Shown piece by piece: positions 34,427 to 44,500 of a stretch of DNA of 64,000 nt (the stretch's first letter is position 1; each line of letters starts with the position of its first letter). The notes under the pieces were generated by a model that was given only the letters and a program-made list of their open reading frames with translations, did not search any database and was not told where the DNA came from. The translations under genes and the position numbers were made by a program. Source of the DNA: Streptomyces sp. WM6378 (GTDB taxonomy: Bacteria; Actinomycetota; Actinomycetes; Streptomycetales; Streptomycetaceae); contig NZ_LGDD01000287.1 of assembly GCF_001279695.1 (NCBI RefSeq), positions 1 through 64,000 on the forward strand. Direction: 5' to 3'.

Positions 34427-37400
34427 CGTCCCAATCTTCCATGGTCTTCGTGGACTTATCCCTGTTGCATCGACGGCAGGCTACTGCACCGTTATGTTCG
34501 CCGCCATGCCCACCGCTGGCCCTCGGCTCTATGTGATCGATCTGGGCATCGTCAGGCCTTCCCGGGACGGGGTTGCCGTTGGCATCCCGGGATCCCCGCC
34601 GCTCCACCTTCTGCCCACAGTAATCACACCTGTACTCGCCGCCATTCTTCGCGGCATTGGCGTCGTAAACCTTCTGCCTCTCAGCATCGGTGAAATCCAA
34701 ACCGGCTCTATTGCAGTTGTGCACAAGGACTGGCGTCTGTCCCGCCAGCACATAGTACGTGTGGAGTTCTTCAATCGTCAGATTGTAGGCAGCCTGCCTG
34801 TGCCTGAAGTGGGTGGCGTCGATGACCTTGACATCCGCTCCGCTTGCCGAGCGGAGAGTCATGCCCGGCTTCAGATCGGCGGCATCCAGCCAGGCATGGG
34901 CGCTGGGCGACCAGATCGGGTGGTGGTCCGTGGCCGTGAGAGAACTATGCTTCCCCGCACCATCTTCAATGGTGAGCGTCGTGAAGTCGACGTCGTCCGG
35001 AGTGACAATGGTTGCATCGACCTTGCGGGAACCGGACTTCGAGCGCTCGGGGTCCGCAGCTACGACTTCGTCGCCGACTTCGAGATTTTCAATTGGCTTG
35101 AGGGAACCATCTGCCAGAAGAACCAGGGTGCCGGCAGGGAAGCTGTTGCAGGTGCCACCCTTGGCTGCCTTGACAGCCTTGCCCTCTCCCTTCGCTATAG
35201 CCTTACCGACTACACTCCCAAGGAAGGACTCGCCCTCCCCCTCGAACATGGGAACGTTATCAATTTCCCACTGCCTCAGTTTTCCATAGAGATCCTCATA
35301 CGTATCCGACGAGTGACATTCCTCGTCATCGAAGCAGGCGTTGACTGCCGCGGCGACATACTGGTGGAAGTCCTCCTTGGCGTCATACCCGAACTTGTAG
35401 CCATTTCGCTGATACTTCTTAACGTTTTCAGCGATTTTCTTCTGGAGCTTTTTATAGCTCTTGGTTTTCCCAACGACCACGCCACCGTAGAGGACTGTTT
35501 GCGTCTCGTTGCTTTTCTTGATCTCTACGGACCATTTGTCGGTGTCGTAGCTCCAAAGTTCTTTGACGATGACGCCGTCAGGGGTTCGGCATTCCGCAGT
35601 ACCGTCGCACGTCCCTGCCGGGCGCTCGCCGCTCGGGTCGGCCAGGGTCAGCGGGTTGTTGTTGCTGTAGGTGTAGCCGTTGAGGGACTGCGGGTCCTGG
35701 TCGGCAAGAATGGGGTCGACGCTGATGAATCGACCAGTGTCAGGGTCGTATTCGCGGGCACCAAGGTGGGTGAGTCCGGTGTCTGTGTCCTTCGTACCGC
35801 CGATGAATCCCTTGGTCCCGGCCCACGTGCTGGGGGCCGTGCCGCGGTCCTCTCCGAACGGCGTGGAGCGGCGCTGGCTGAGGGTTCCGTCAGCGGCGCT
35901 GATGCTGGTGTCGGCGGTGCCGTGGTGGTCGGTGACCTGGAAGGTGACCTTGTTGTCGTCCGTACGGACAGCGGTGGCGCTACCCAGGGCGTAGTAGCGG
36001 GTGGCCTTCGGTTTGGCGGCGCCCTTGGTGAAGTTCAGCTCGGTACTGCCGAGGTACAGCGTGGTGTTTTCGGCGGCAGGGTCGGCTGTGTCGAGGGTGT
36101 GGGCGGTGAGCCGATTGCCGCTGGCGTCGTAGACGTAGTCAGTGTTCTTGTTCGTGGTGAACGTGGACGAGCCTGACTTCGTCTTGACGATGTCGGCGAC
36201 GTTGCCGAGGCGGCCTTCCGAGTTCCAGGTCAGGGTCTGGTCGTTGGCGACAGTCGGACTGGGGTTGAGATGGCGTCCGGTGGTGTCGCCTGCCGCGTCA
36301 TAGGCGTAGCTCTCGTCGACCCGCGTTCCCGTGCCGCCGCCCGTCAAGGTGCTGGTGGAGAGAAGCGAGTGCGGCTGAGCGGCGCCAGCGGCGGGATAGG
36401 TGTAAGAGCGAGTGCTGTCCTTGCTGGTGTCGCCCTTGGGGTCGTGCTGCGTTTCGGTCTTGCGGGTGCCGTCCGTGTTGTAGGTGTAGCTGCTCCAGTA
36501 CGGGGCTGCGCCGCCGAGCTTGCTCCCGTCCACGATGCTGGGGCAGGTTGCGTCGGTGGGGGTGAATGCCTCGGTAAGGCGGGCCAAGTAGTCGTATTGG
36601 AAGCACTGGCGGTCGGTGCCCGAACGGGAGACATCACTCAGTGAAGTGACGTTGCCGGCTTGGTCATATGTGTAGGCCGTGGACCGGGCCGCGCCTGTGA
36701 TGCCGTCCTGATCGGTACGGCTGCTCGACAGGCGCTGCGTCCCGTACTCGTAGCCGTTGGTGATCTGGGTGTTCTTGCCGCCGGCGTTGAGAGTGGACTG
36801 CAGGGGCTTGCCAGTCAGGCTGTAGGTCTGGTTGGTGAGATAGGTGGACAAGTTGCTGCCGGTGGATATTGGCCGGTGCTGCTTGTCGTAGGTGAAAGCG
36901 ACGGTCTCGGCGGCGAGCCCGCCCGCTGCCGGGTAGGTCGCCGACTTGGGGGTGCCGTCCAGGTTGAAGGAACTGGTCGTGACGTAGTTCCCTGCAAGGC
37001 CCTCCTGGCCGGGGACCGATGGTACGGCGACCGTTGTCTTGGTCGGCCGGTACAGCGCGTCGTAACTGTTGACCGTCGTCTTGTACGCGTAGCTCTTGCC
37101 ACTAATGGTGGCGTAGCGCGTCGAAGACGCCTGCTGGCCCTGGTTGTTGGCCGGGTCCCAGGCCTGGGACGTCAGCAACGGTCCGGCGGACGTGCCGTCG
37201 TGGGTTTCCAGGAGACGGGAGAGGTTGTCGTAGACGCTGGCGATGGTCTTGCCGCGGCCGTCCGTGGTGGAGGTGACTTCGCCCCGGTCGTTGTACGCCT
37301 TGGTGTTGGTGCCGCTGTCCGGGTCGACCGCCTTGACCTGCCGCCCGAGTTGGTCGTAGGTCCAAGTCCAGACGCTGCCGGCCGGGTCGGTCAGGCTGGC

Positions 37401-40400
37401 CAGATGACCGGCCGGATCGTAGCTGTAGGTGGTGCTGTCGTACAGACCGGTCGGGCCGGTGGGAACGTTGGCGTGATACTGGCGCAACTCGGTGGTGTGT
37501 CCGGCCGCGTCGGTGATCGTGGTGGTGGGGGTGGCTCCCAGAGGCGGGGTAACGGTCACCCGGTCGCCGCCGTACTGCGTAGTAGTGGTGGACAGCACGG
37601 TGTTCTGGCTGTCGCCCGCAAACAGCGTCGTCTTCGTGGGGCGGCCCAGGCCGTCGTACTGGGTGGCGGTCTGGGTTTCGACTCCTGTGGCGTCCTCCAC
37701 CTTGAACAGGGCGGTGCTGGGAGCGCCGGTGGCGTAGTACGGGGCATAGGCGAGCTTGGTCTGCCCGCGCTCGTCGTAGAAGGTGTCGGTCAGGAGACGG
37801 CCACCGTCCTGGCCCAGTGCCTGGGTCTGGCGGGCGCGGCCGAAGCCGTCGTACAGCGTGTAGGCGGTGTCCTGGGACCCGTCGCTGTTCAGCGTCAGGC
37901 TGGCGACGGACTGGATGACGTTCGGGTCGTTGCTGTAGCGGAACTCAAGGTTCGGGCTCTGGCTGTCGGCCTTGGAGCGGTTGGGCTTCCAGACCTTCAG
38001 TGGCCGGCCGAGGGCGTCGTAGTCGGCTTCGATACGACGGCCGGTCGGGTCGGTGGACACGATGGGCAGACCACGCAAGAGGTCGAAATACGTCGTTGTG
38101 GTCTGAGCTGAGGCAGCGGTACCGACAGTGGCGGGCGGTGTGGTGACCGTTTGCGCTGTCGGACGGCCAGTGGGCGGCGTGTAGGCGGTGGTGGTTGTGC
38201 GGGCGTCTGCTGCTGGGGTGGTGACGGGGGCCTTGGTCTCGTCCGCCGGGTTGAAGACGCTCGTGGAGGTCAACGCGGTCGTCGTCAGCGGCCGTCCGTA
38301 GGTGTCGAACGTGGCCTTGTCGTCGAGGTATGTCGCGCTGTTTCCGCTGTGGGACTTGAGCGACTCGGTCATCGTCGCCTGGCCCTTGGTCGGGGCGGCG
38401 CCGTAGGCCTGGTCGTCATAGCGGATCCGGGTATCCGTCAGCACGACGGAGGAGCCGTCGCTCCGGGTGTCACGGTTGGGAGTGGCGGCGCAGTTCACGG
38501 CGACGGTCTCCGTGTGGATGGGAGCCGTCAGCAGCCAAGCGGTGGTGTTGTCCGCATAAGTGGTGCGGGTGCACGTGTCGTCCTTGTCCGTGCCGGTGTC
38601 GCCCAGTGACTCGGACTGCGTGGCTCGTCCTCGGTCGTCGAACGTGGAGTTGGTACGGGTCTCGCGCCAGTTGGTCCCGGCACCCGCATCGAGGGACGTG
38701 AAATTGCGTGCGGTCGCGACACCGGTGAGGTTGGCGGTCGTGGTGCCCCAGTCACGTACGCGCTTGGCGGTCTCCTTCTTCCACGGCGTGTTGACTACCT
38801 TGGACAGGATCTTGCCGCCGGGCTTGTCGTAGATCTCGGTGCGGTATTCGACGCCTGCCCATGGCTCGTCGTCGGTGAGAGTAGTGCCCTCGCCATCAGG
38901 GATGCTGACGTTGCGTGTCTTGGTCTTGTCGGACGGGTCGGTGCGGTCGCCGTTCATGCCGCGCAGGTAGTAGTGGTCGGTCTGCGTGGACATGGCCGCG
39001 TCGCCGCCGGTCTCCACCCTCACGTGGGCGTGTCCGCGCCACTGTGACCAGGTCTTGAGCTTCTCCTTGGTGATGCCGTCGTCATCGTCGAACGCCCACG
39101 CCCCGTCGTCGAGGTAGCTGTAGTGCGTGACCATGTCGGGAGCGCCGCCCGTGCGGTCGGTGGCGATGACGCTGTCGACGACGTACTTGTTGAACCACTC
39201 CGTGGTCATGGGCACGTCGTTGTTGGGCTGGTACTTCTGCGGGAAACAGTGCGTCGTGTTGGTCTGCGGTACGGGCAGGTGGTTCCAGTCGCATGCCGCC
39301 TGCGAGTAGTTCACGTCCAGCTGACCGCCGGATTCGTCCGCGACGGTGCTCAGGCGCTGCTTGTAGTAGGCGAGGCGGCCGTCACCGTCCTTGTCGAGGC
39401 GGCCGATGCGCGGCGTGTAGGAGAGGCTGGTCGTGGGCAGCTTGACCGGGGTCGTGCCTGCCAAGGCGGTGTGCTGGATGGAGTCGAGCAGCAGCTGGTA
39501 GTCGACGTCGGCAGTACCCCACTTGTGGTGCAGCGCCCATTCGTCGACCGGCTTGTAGGTGCCGTCGGCCTGGAGGGTCTGGGTGGTGACTTTCGCCAGC
39601 CGGTTGCGCGTCCAGAATGTCGGTGAGAAACGGTCCTGGTCGCACTTGCTGCCGACCTTGCAGTTCTGGTCCCACGGGACGTCGTACCAGTACTGCCGGT
39701 TGGTATCGATATTGGCCGGGTCGCACCGGGTGATGTCGTCTTCCAGGCAGCGCTCGCCGGTGGTGAAGTCCACACGGGCCATCGGCTTGACGGTGGCGGA
39801 GTAGATGTCGCCCTGCTGCTGTCCGTAGTCGATGTGGTCCAGAGTGGTGGCACGGACGTAGGCGGTACCAGCGGTGTCCTTGAGGTTGCGGCCGTAGGAG
39901 TTGGTTTCCGGCTTGTACCAGTAGGTGATGTCGTTGCCGTTGGTGTCGAGGACGAGGTCGAGGTTCCAGCGCCGTCCCTGCTGGCACCATGAGTCGGCAA
40001 ACGTGGCTTTGTTGCACGGTTCGCCGCTGTTGTTGCCGTAGACGGGGACGGTTTCCACCGAATTGGTTTCCGCCTTGCCGGCACCCCAGTTGGGAAGCCG
40101 GTTGTAGCCGAAGTAGTAACGGGTGCCACTAGTGGTGGTGGCCTGGAAGTACTCGCCGTCGTTGTCGCCGTTGCCGCGGGCGGTGTCGCGCAGCCGGACG
40201 ACCTTGGTGTTGTCGTCGCCCTTGATGCGCCATTCGTCGGTGCCGGTCGGTATCAGTTCACCGGCGTGCCCGGCGAAGCTGATGGTGGCGTTGTCGTATG
40301 CCCAGCACAGGTCGCCGGGCTCCGCACCATCGGTCTTGACGCCCTCGTCACCGCATGGTTTGTACGAACGCTCCACGAATCCCGGAGAAAGGTCGAAGCC

Positions 40401-41420
40401 GTCTCCGACCCAGGAGGCCTGGTTGTTGCTGTTGGCCGTACGGCCGTCAATGGCCCCCGAGGAGTAGGCCAGGCTCAGGTCGGGCTTCAGGTCCCCAGGG
40501 ACTTTGGGGACTGGCATGCCGTAGGACCAAGAGAATGAGCCGCTGTTGAGCGCTGTGCTCCACGTCGTCGCTGACGACAGCGGTGAGGCTTTGAAGTCGC
40601 CGGAGAGTCCACCGGATGAGGGCGTGGCGGCGAGTACCAGGGCTCCGCCCGCCAGCGACGCTCTCGCGGCCATAGGAGACGCGGACTTCGGGCTGGTCAG
40701 GGTGCCGGGAACGGTGACCGCATCAGCGGTGACCGTCTTCCTCTCCGCATCATTGCGCCCGGCAAGCGGGGTGGACTTGCGGCATTCGGGCTTGTCCGGC
40801 GTTGTGAGAAGACAGGCCGGGAACTGGACCAAGTGCAGGCGTTCGCCGTACCCGGCACCCGCCGCATCCGCGAAGGCGCTGTAGTCGACGCTGACGTTCG
40901 CCGAGGTCCCCGGTCCACCGGCTGGGGTCACGGTCAGCAGCACGCCGTCCACCCCGGCCTGCTGGGCGGCCTGGTGATCGAGCACGCGAACTGCGGCTGC
41001 TGTGTCCTTGGCGGCCAGTTGTGACGGCGCCGCCTTCTGCGGTGCCAGTGGTCCGCTGGGCAGCGCTGTGAGGGCCACTGGAAGCGAGCCCGCCTTCACC
41101 GGTCCGCCCAGCGGGGCAGCTACCGACTTCGACGCGGCAGGGCTCTTGCCGCTGGCAGAGAGGGAGACAGTGGCATCTGCTGCGGCGGGCCAGGCAGCCT
41201 TGGGCTTGCGAGGCGCCGATACGGTCTGGTCGGGCTTGCGCGGCTTGGCCTTGGCGCTGGAACCCTTGACCGGCTTCTCCGCCGACTGGGCCGTCGGAGC
41301 GCCGAGGGCGATCGCGCTCGGCGCTGCCTGCAGCAGGCCGGCCACCAGCGCGGCCGATAGAAGTGTGGCGACTCTGCCCGTTGTGCGGGTGCCGAGTCTG
41401 CGGACCTGTTTGGTGCGCAT
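34398..41420 (-). CDS. Rhs-repeat polymorphic toxin with HINT and HNH nuclease tip
   Basis: A 2340-residue exported protein. Residues 1-42 look like a signal peptide (RLGTRTTGRVATLLSAALVAG). A Pro/Ala/Lys-rich segment, a beta-rich region and long YD/Rhs repeats (YDxxGR, YDQLGRQV, YDNLSRL) follow, ending in the Rhs core signature YDPDTGRFISVDPI at about 1910-1930. A helical region comes next, then a HINT autoprocessing domain (about 2091-2235, from CNSFPAGTLV to VLVHN), and finally a 105-residue HNH nuclease (CDYC...IDHIEP...CRRC) that is the toxin. ATG 41420 was preferred. The putative immunity gene overlaps its 3' end, and the LamG gene precedes it. Confidence 0.92.
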   Translation of the reverse strand: MRTKQVRRLGTRTTGRVATLLSAALVAGLLQAAPSAIALGAPTAQSAEKPVKGSSAKAKPRKPDQTVSAPRKPKAAWPAAADATVSLSASGKSPAASKSVAAPLGGPVKAGSLPVALTALPSGPLAPQKAAPSQLAAKDTAAAVRVLDHQAAQQAGVDGVLLTVTPAGGPGTSANVSVDYSAFADAAGAGYGERLHLVQFPACLLTTPDKPECRKSTPLAGRNDAERKTVTADAVTVPGTLTSPKSASPMAARASLAGGALVLAATPSSGGLSGDFKASPLSSATTWSTALNSGSFSWSYGMPVPKVPGDLKPDLSLAYSSGAIDGRTANSNNQASWVGDGFDLSPGFVERSYKPCGDEGVKTDGAEPGDLCWAYDNATISFAGHAGELIPTGTDEWRIKGDDNTKVVRLRDTARGNGDNDGEYFQATTTSGTRYYFGYNRLPNWGAGKAETNSVETVPVYGNNSGEPCNKATFADSWCQQGRRWNLDLVLDTNGNDITYWYKPETNSYGRNLKDTAGTAYVRATTLDHIDYGQQQGDIYSATVKPMARVDFTTGERCLEDDITRCDPANIDTNRQYWYDVPWDQNCKVGSKCDQDRFSPTFWTRNRLAKVTTQTLQADGTYKPVDEWALHHKWGTADVDYQLLLDSIQHTALAGTTPVKLPTTSLSYTPRIGRLDKDGDGRLAYYKQRLSTVADESGGQLDVNYSQAACDWNHLPVPQTNTTHCFPQKYQPNNDVPMTTEWFNKYVVDSVIATDRTGGAPDMVTHYSYLDDGAWAFDDDDGITKEKLKTWSQWRGHAHVRVETGGDAAMSTQTDHYYLRGMNGDRTDPSDKTKTRNVSIPDGEGTTLTDDEPWAGVEYRTEIYDKPGGKILSKVVNTPWKKETAKRVRDWGTTTANLTGVATARNFTSLDAGAGTNWRETRTNSTFDDRGRATQSESLGDTGTDKDDTCTRTTYADNTTAWLLTAPIHTETVAVNCAATPNRDTRSDGSSVVLTDTRIRYDDQAYGAAPTKGQATMTESLKSHSGNSATYLDDKATFDTYGRPLTTTALTSTSVFNPADETKAPVTTPAADARTTTTAYTPPTGRPTAQTVTTPPATVGTAASAQTTTTYFDLLRGLPIVSTDPTGRRIEADYDALGRPLKVWKPNRSKADSQSPNLEFRYSNDPNVIQSVASLTLNSDGSQDTAYTLYDGFGRARQTQALGQDGGRLLTDTFYDERGQTKLAYAPYYATGAPSTALFKVEDATGVETQTATQYDGLGRPTKTTLFAGDSQNTVLSTTTTQYGGDRVTVTPPLGATPTTTITDAAGHTTELRQYHANVPTGPTGLYDSTTYSYDPAGHLASLTDPAGSVWTWTYDQLGRQVKAVDPDSGTNTKAYNDRGEVTSTTDGRGKTIASVYDNLSRLLETHDGTSAGPLLTSQAWDPANNQGQQASSTRYATISGKSYAYKTTVNSYDALYRPTKTTVAVPSVPGQEGLAGNYVTTSSFNLDGTPKSATYPAAGGLAAETVAFTYDKQHRPISTGSNLSTYLTNQTYSLTGKPLQSTLNAGGKNTQITNGYEYGTQRLSSSRTDQDGITGAARSTAYTYDQAGNVTSLSDVSRSGTDRQCFQYDYLARLTEAFTPTDATCPSIVDGSKLGGAAPYWSSYTYNTDGTRKTETQHDPKGDTSKDSTRSYTYPAAGAAQPHSLLSTSTLTGGGTGTRVDESYAYDAAGDTTGRHLNPSPTVANDQTLTWNSEGRLGNVADIVKTKSGSSTFTTNKNTDYVYDASGNRLTAHTLDTADPAAENTTLYLGSTELNFTKGAAKPKATRYYALGSATAVRTDDNKVTFQVTDHHGTADTSISAADGTLSQRRSTPFGEDRGTAPSTWAGTKGFIGGTKDTDTGLTHLGAREYDPDTGRFISVDPILADQDPQSLNGYTYSNNNPLTLADPSGERPAGTCDGTAECRTPDGVIVKELWSYDTDKWSVEIKKSNETQTVLYGGVVVGKTKSYKKLQKKIAENVKKYQRNGYKFGYDAKEDFHQYVAAAVNACFDDEECHSSDTYEDLYGKLRQWEIDNVPMFEGEGESFLGSVVGKAIAKGEGKAVKAAKGGTCNSFPAGTLVLLADGSLKPIENLEVGDEVVAADPERSKSGSRKVDATIVTPDDVDFTTLTIEDGAGKHSSLTATDHHPIWSPSAHAWLDAADLKPGMTLRSASGADVKVIDATHFRHRQAAYNLTIEELHTYYVLAGQTPVLVHNCNRAGLDFTDAERQKVYDANAAKNGGEYRCDYCGQKVERRGSRDANGNPVPGRPDDAQIDHIEPRASGGHGGEHNGAVACRRCNRDKSTKTMEDWDDELRDFLGP

Positions 41421-41517
41421 AGTGATGTAACCCCCTGCCGCTCCCATGCTGTTGGGGCGGCCGATCGTGCCGGCCGTCGGCCGGTCGTGGAGATGCAGAG
41501 GCAAGTAGGTGTGGAGC

Positions 41518-41546
41518 GCCGGCCCGCTCAGGGCGAGCGGGCCGGC
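41518..41546 (-). terminator. Hairpin after the LamG gene
   Basis: A perfect 12-bp stem GCCGGCCCGCTC/GAGCGGGCCGGC with a 5-base loop, just downstream of the LamG stop and upstream of the Rhs gene. Confidence 0.65.
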
Positions 41547-41567
41547 ACCTCCGATTCAGGCGTGCCG

Positions 41568-44500
41568 TCAGCCGAATGCAGTTGCGCTGTCGAGTTCGTC
41601 GCCACCCGCCAGCGTGATGATCTGCGCCTGGCTCAACACACCTTGATAGGCCCAGACGTCGTCGATCTGGCCGGAGAACCATTCGGGCGCGGTGCCGACG
41701 TTGCGGCCGAACTGCAGATCACCCGTGGCTTTGAACGGTTGCTTAGCCGTCGTGGTGGACACCCGGTCCGTGCAGGTGCCCGCCGGGGCCTGGGCATCAC
41801 ACAGCTCGTTCTCCAGCACTCCATTGACATAGAGAGCCAGTTGGTCGGTGAAGGCGTCGTACGTGACGGCCAGATGGTTCCATCGGCTGCCGAACTCGTC
41901 CGGGGCGGCGAAGGTGTGCACGGCCTTGGTGTGGGCTGCCGGGTTGGATGTGTCGACAGTCTCCACCTGCCACCGCCCCCGGTTCTCCGTCTGGTGCGTG
42001 ACGGGGTCGGTGACCGTGTCGAGGTAGTTCCATCTCACCGTCACTGCGCTGGTGTTGGCGTCACCGACGGAGAGCACTGTCATGTCGCGGTCGGGAACTC
42101 CAGCGGTTTGTGCCCAGCCGGCCACGGTAAAGCTCTGCCCCGTGTCGAAGGGGGTTCCTGTGGTCGCCGCGTAGGAACTGGTGCCGCCCAGGCCCAGCGC
42201 GCCGCCACCGATGTGCGCATTGCTTGTATCGATCGCAGCAGCGCCGGTCAGGCGGGCCCCATGCGTCCCTCGGTCGTCGGGTGAGACACCGGAGTCGGCG
42301 TTGTTGAACGTCCATCTGGCCGCGAGCTGAGGCCGCTCCTGCATCATCAGTTTGACTTCTGGTCCAGTGACGATGCGATCGAAGAGCCGGACGTCGTCGA
42401 TGTCACCGCCGAAGTACTCGTCCGCTGCCCCCTCACGGTTGACCGCGCCGATACGGATCCCGCCCGTGGCCCCCCAAGGGGACGCCTGTGTATAAGGGGC
42501 CTCACCGACCAGGTAGCCGTTGATGTACAGACGGATCTTCTGGGCAACCGCGTCAGAGACGCCCACGAGCTGCATCCACTCCCCTGACGGCACCGCGAAA
42601 CACGGCGCGCCGTTCACTGTCTGACCGGCCGTGCAGTCGGCCTGGGCTGCCTTGATCAGCTGCGCGTTCGCCGCATCCGACTGGTACCGGCCGAACACCC
42701 ACTTCTTCTGCCAGACCGAGTAGTAGAGCTCGAACTCGCTGTTGTGGGTGCCGAACTGGCCGACAGCCACCTTGGCGTTCATGTCGCCGGCGGCAACGGC
42801 GGGCAGCCTGACCCATGCCGCGACAGAGAAGCTGCGCGTTCCGTCCACCTGAGGCCGAGAGACATCCGCGAAGCCGGTAGAACCGAAGTGCGTGGCCTTG
42901 CCCGCGATGCCGGAGACACCGGTCTGCACATCGCCGGAGGTCTTGGCGTCACCTGTCTCGGCCAGGCCGGGCATGACCTTGCCAGTCCCGTCCAGAGACC
43001 ACACTGCCTTTGCTCCCAAGCCGGCGATCACGGTGCCTGACCGGACTGCGGTCACGTCAGTGGAGTTCAGGGCGCGGTCCCAGATCCGGACGTCGTCGAG
43101 GGAGCCCTTCCAGCCGTCGGTGTAGTTGTCGCGCCACAGCAGTCGGCCGAAGTTGAGAGCACCACGCGCCTGCCAGGTAGTCACGCCCGTCACAGGAGCG
43201 GACGGAGTTCCGTTGACGTACAGCGTCAGGGTCTTGGCCGGAGCGTCGTAGACACCGGCCAGATGCGTCCATTGGTTGGCCGCAGGTGCCACGTCCGAGG
43301 AGGCGGTGTACCAGGTCGAGTCAAGCGATACGTCCGCCGTGGGCATTTTGATGGCCCACTTGCCCTGGTTCAGGCCGAGGCTGAACGCAGCCTGGTGCTG
43401 GCCGCTCTGGCTGACCGCCGTCTGGTTCTTCGCCACGTCTGTGGGGTTCACCCAGGCTGAAACCGTGAAGCTTCGGTCCGTCTCCAATCCTGGAGTGTCG
43501 GTGGCGGCGTAGTCGGCGGGAGAACCGTCCGCTGCCGACGTTCCGGGCAGCGAGACCGCCGTTCCAGTGTGTCCAGCTGCACCCGGCACAGCTCCACCAG
43601 CCAGCGTCGCGGGCAAGTTGGATCCACTCGCCGGAAGGCTTGTGGCGCCGGGATCGCTGTCCATCGACCACCCCGTGCGCTGCGGCTGGCCATTGCGCAC
43701 GACGAAGTAGAACGTGTTGTTCTGGGACGCATTGCCGGCCGCGTCCAAGGCCCGGGCAGACACCCAGCGGAGGCCCTGCTCGTCAACGAGCAGGTTCACC
43801 GACCTGGCGGCACCGCCGGTAGTGGCCACCTCGTTGGCAGCAGACGGGTCCTGGTTAATGCCGTACTGGTACTTCACCACATCGGTGGAGGAACTGGCGA
43901 AGGTGAAATTCGCGTAGCGGCCTACGCCGTCCGTCGGCGGCAGAGTCGCCTGTGAGTCGGAGGAGCCGGGAATCGCAGTGGAGGAAATCACCGGCCCGGA
44001 GGGCGCTGTCGTGTCGATGCGGAAATAGCAGTCCGTCGGAGTGTCACCGTCCGAACTCCATGGACCCCATTCCGCACCGTCCCAGCCTCGGACTTCCCAG
44101 CCGACCAGTTGGTTCTGTGGAACGGCCTCCGGTCTGCTCATCGCCAAGAGGGCCGACGAGGCTTTGTTCGGGGAGCCGGTGAGCTTGAAGGTGCTCGGCG
44201 CGGGCGCGATGCCTTCGCCTCCCGTGGAGAACCACCGTCGTTTGAACACCCCGTCAGCGCCCACCCAGGCAGCTGCGAACTGGACCCCGATCCTCTCGCC
44301 TTCGTCCGGGTCGGTGACGATCGCTGTCAGTTCCGGCATGCTCCGGATCGGCTTGGAGCTGGTCGTACAGGCCGAGCCCGGCTGCATCGAGAGGTCCTTC
44401 ATGGCGGGCTGGCGCGGCGGCAGGTTGTAGAACACCTGCAAGGCGGCGTCATCGCTGAACCGCTTCCAGGCGTCGCCGTCCGACTCATCGGTGGCCTTGA

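Noticed and set aside
34245-36176. 643-codon plus-strand frame opposite the Rhs toxin tip
   Set aside because: Anti-sense to a well-supported Rhs-HINT-HNH gene; no motifs.
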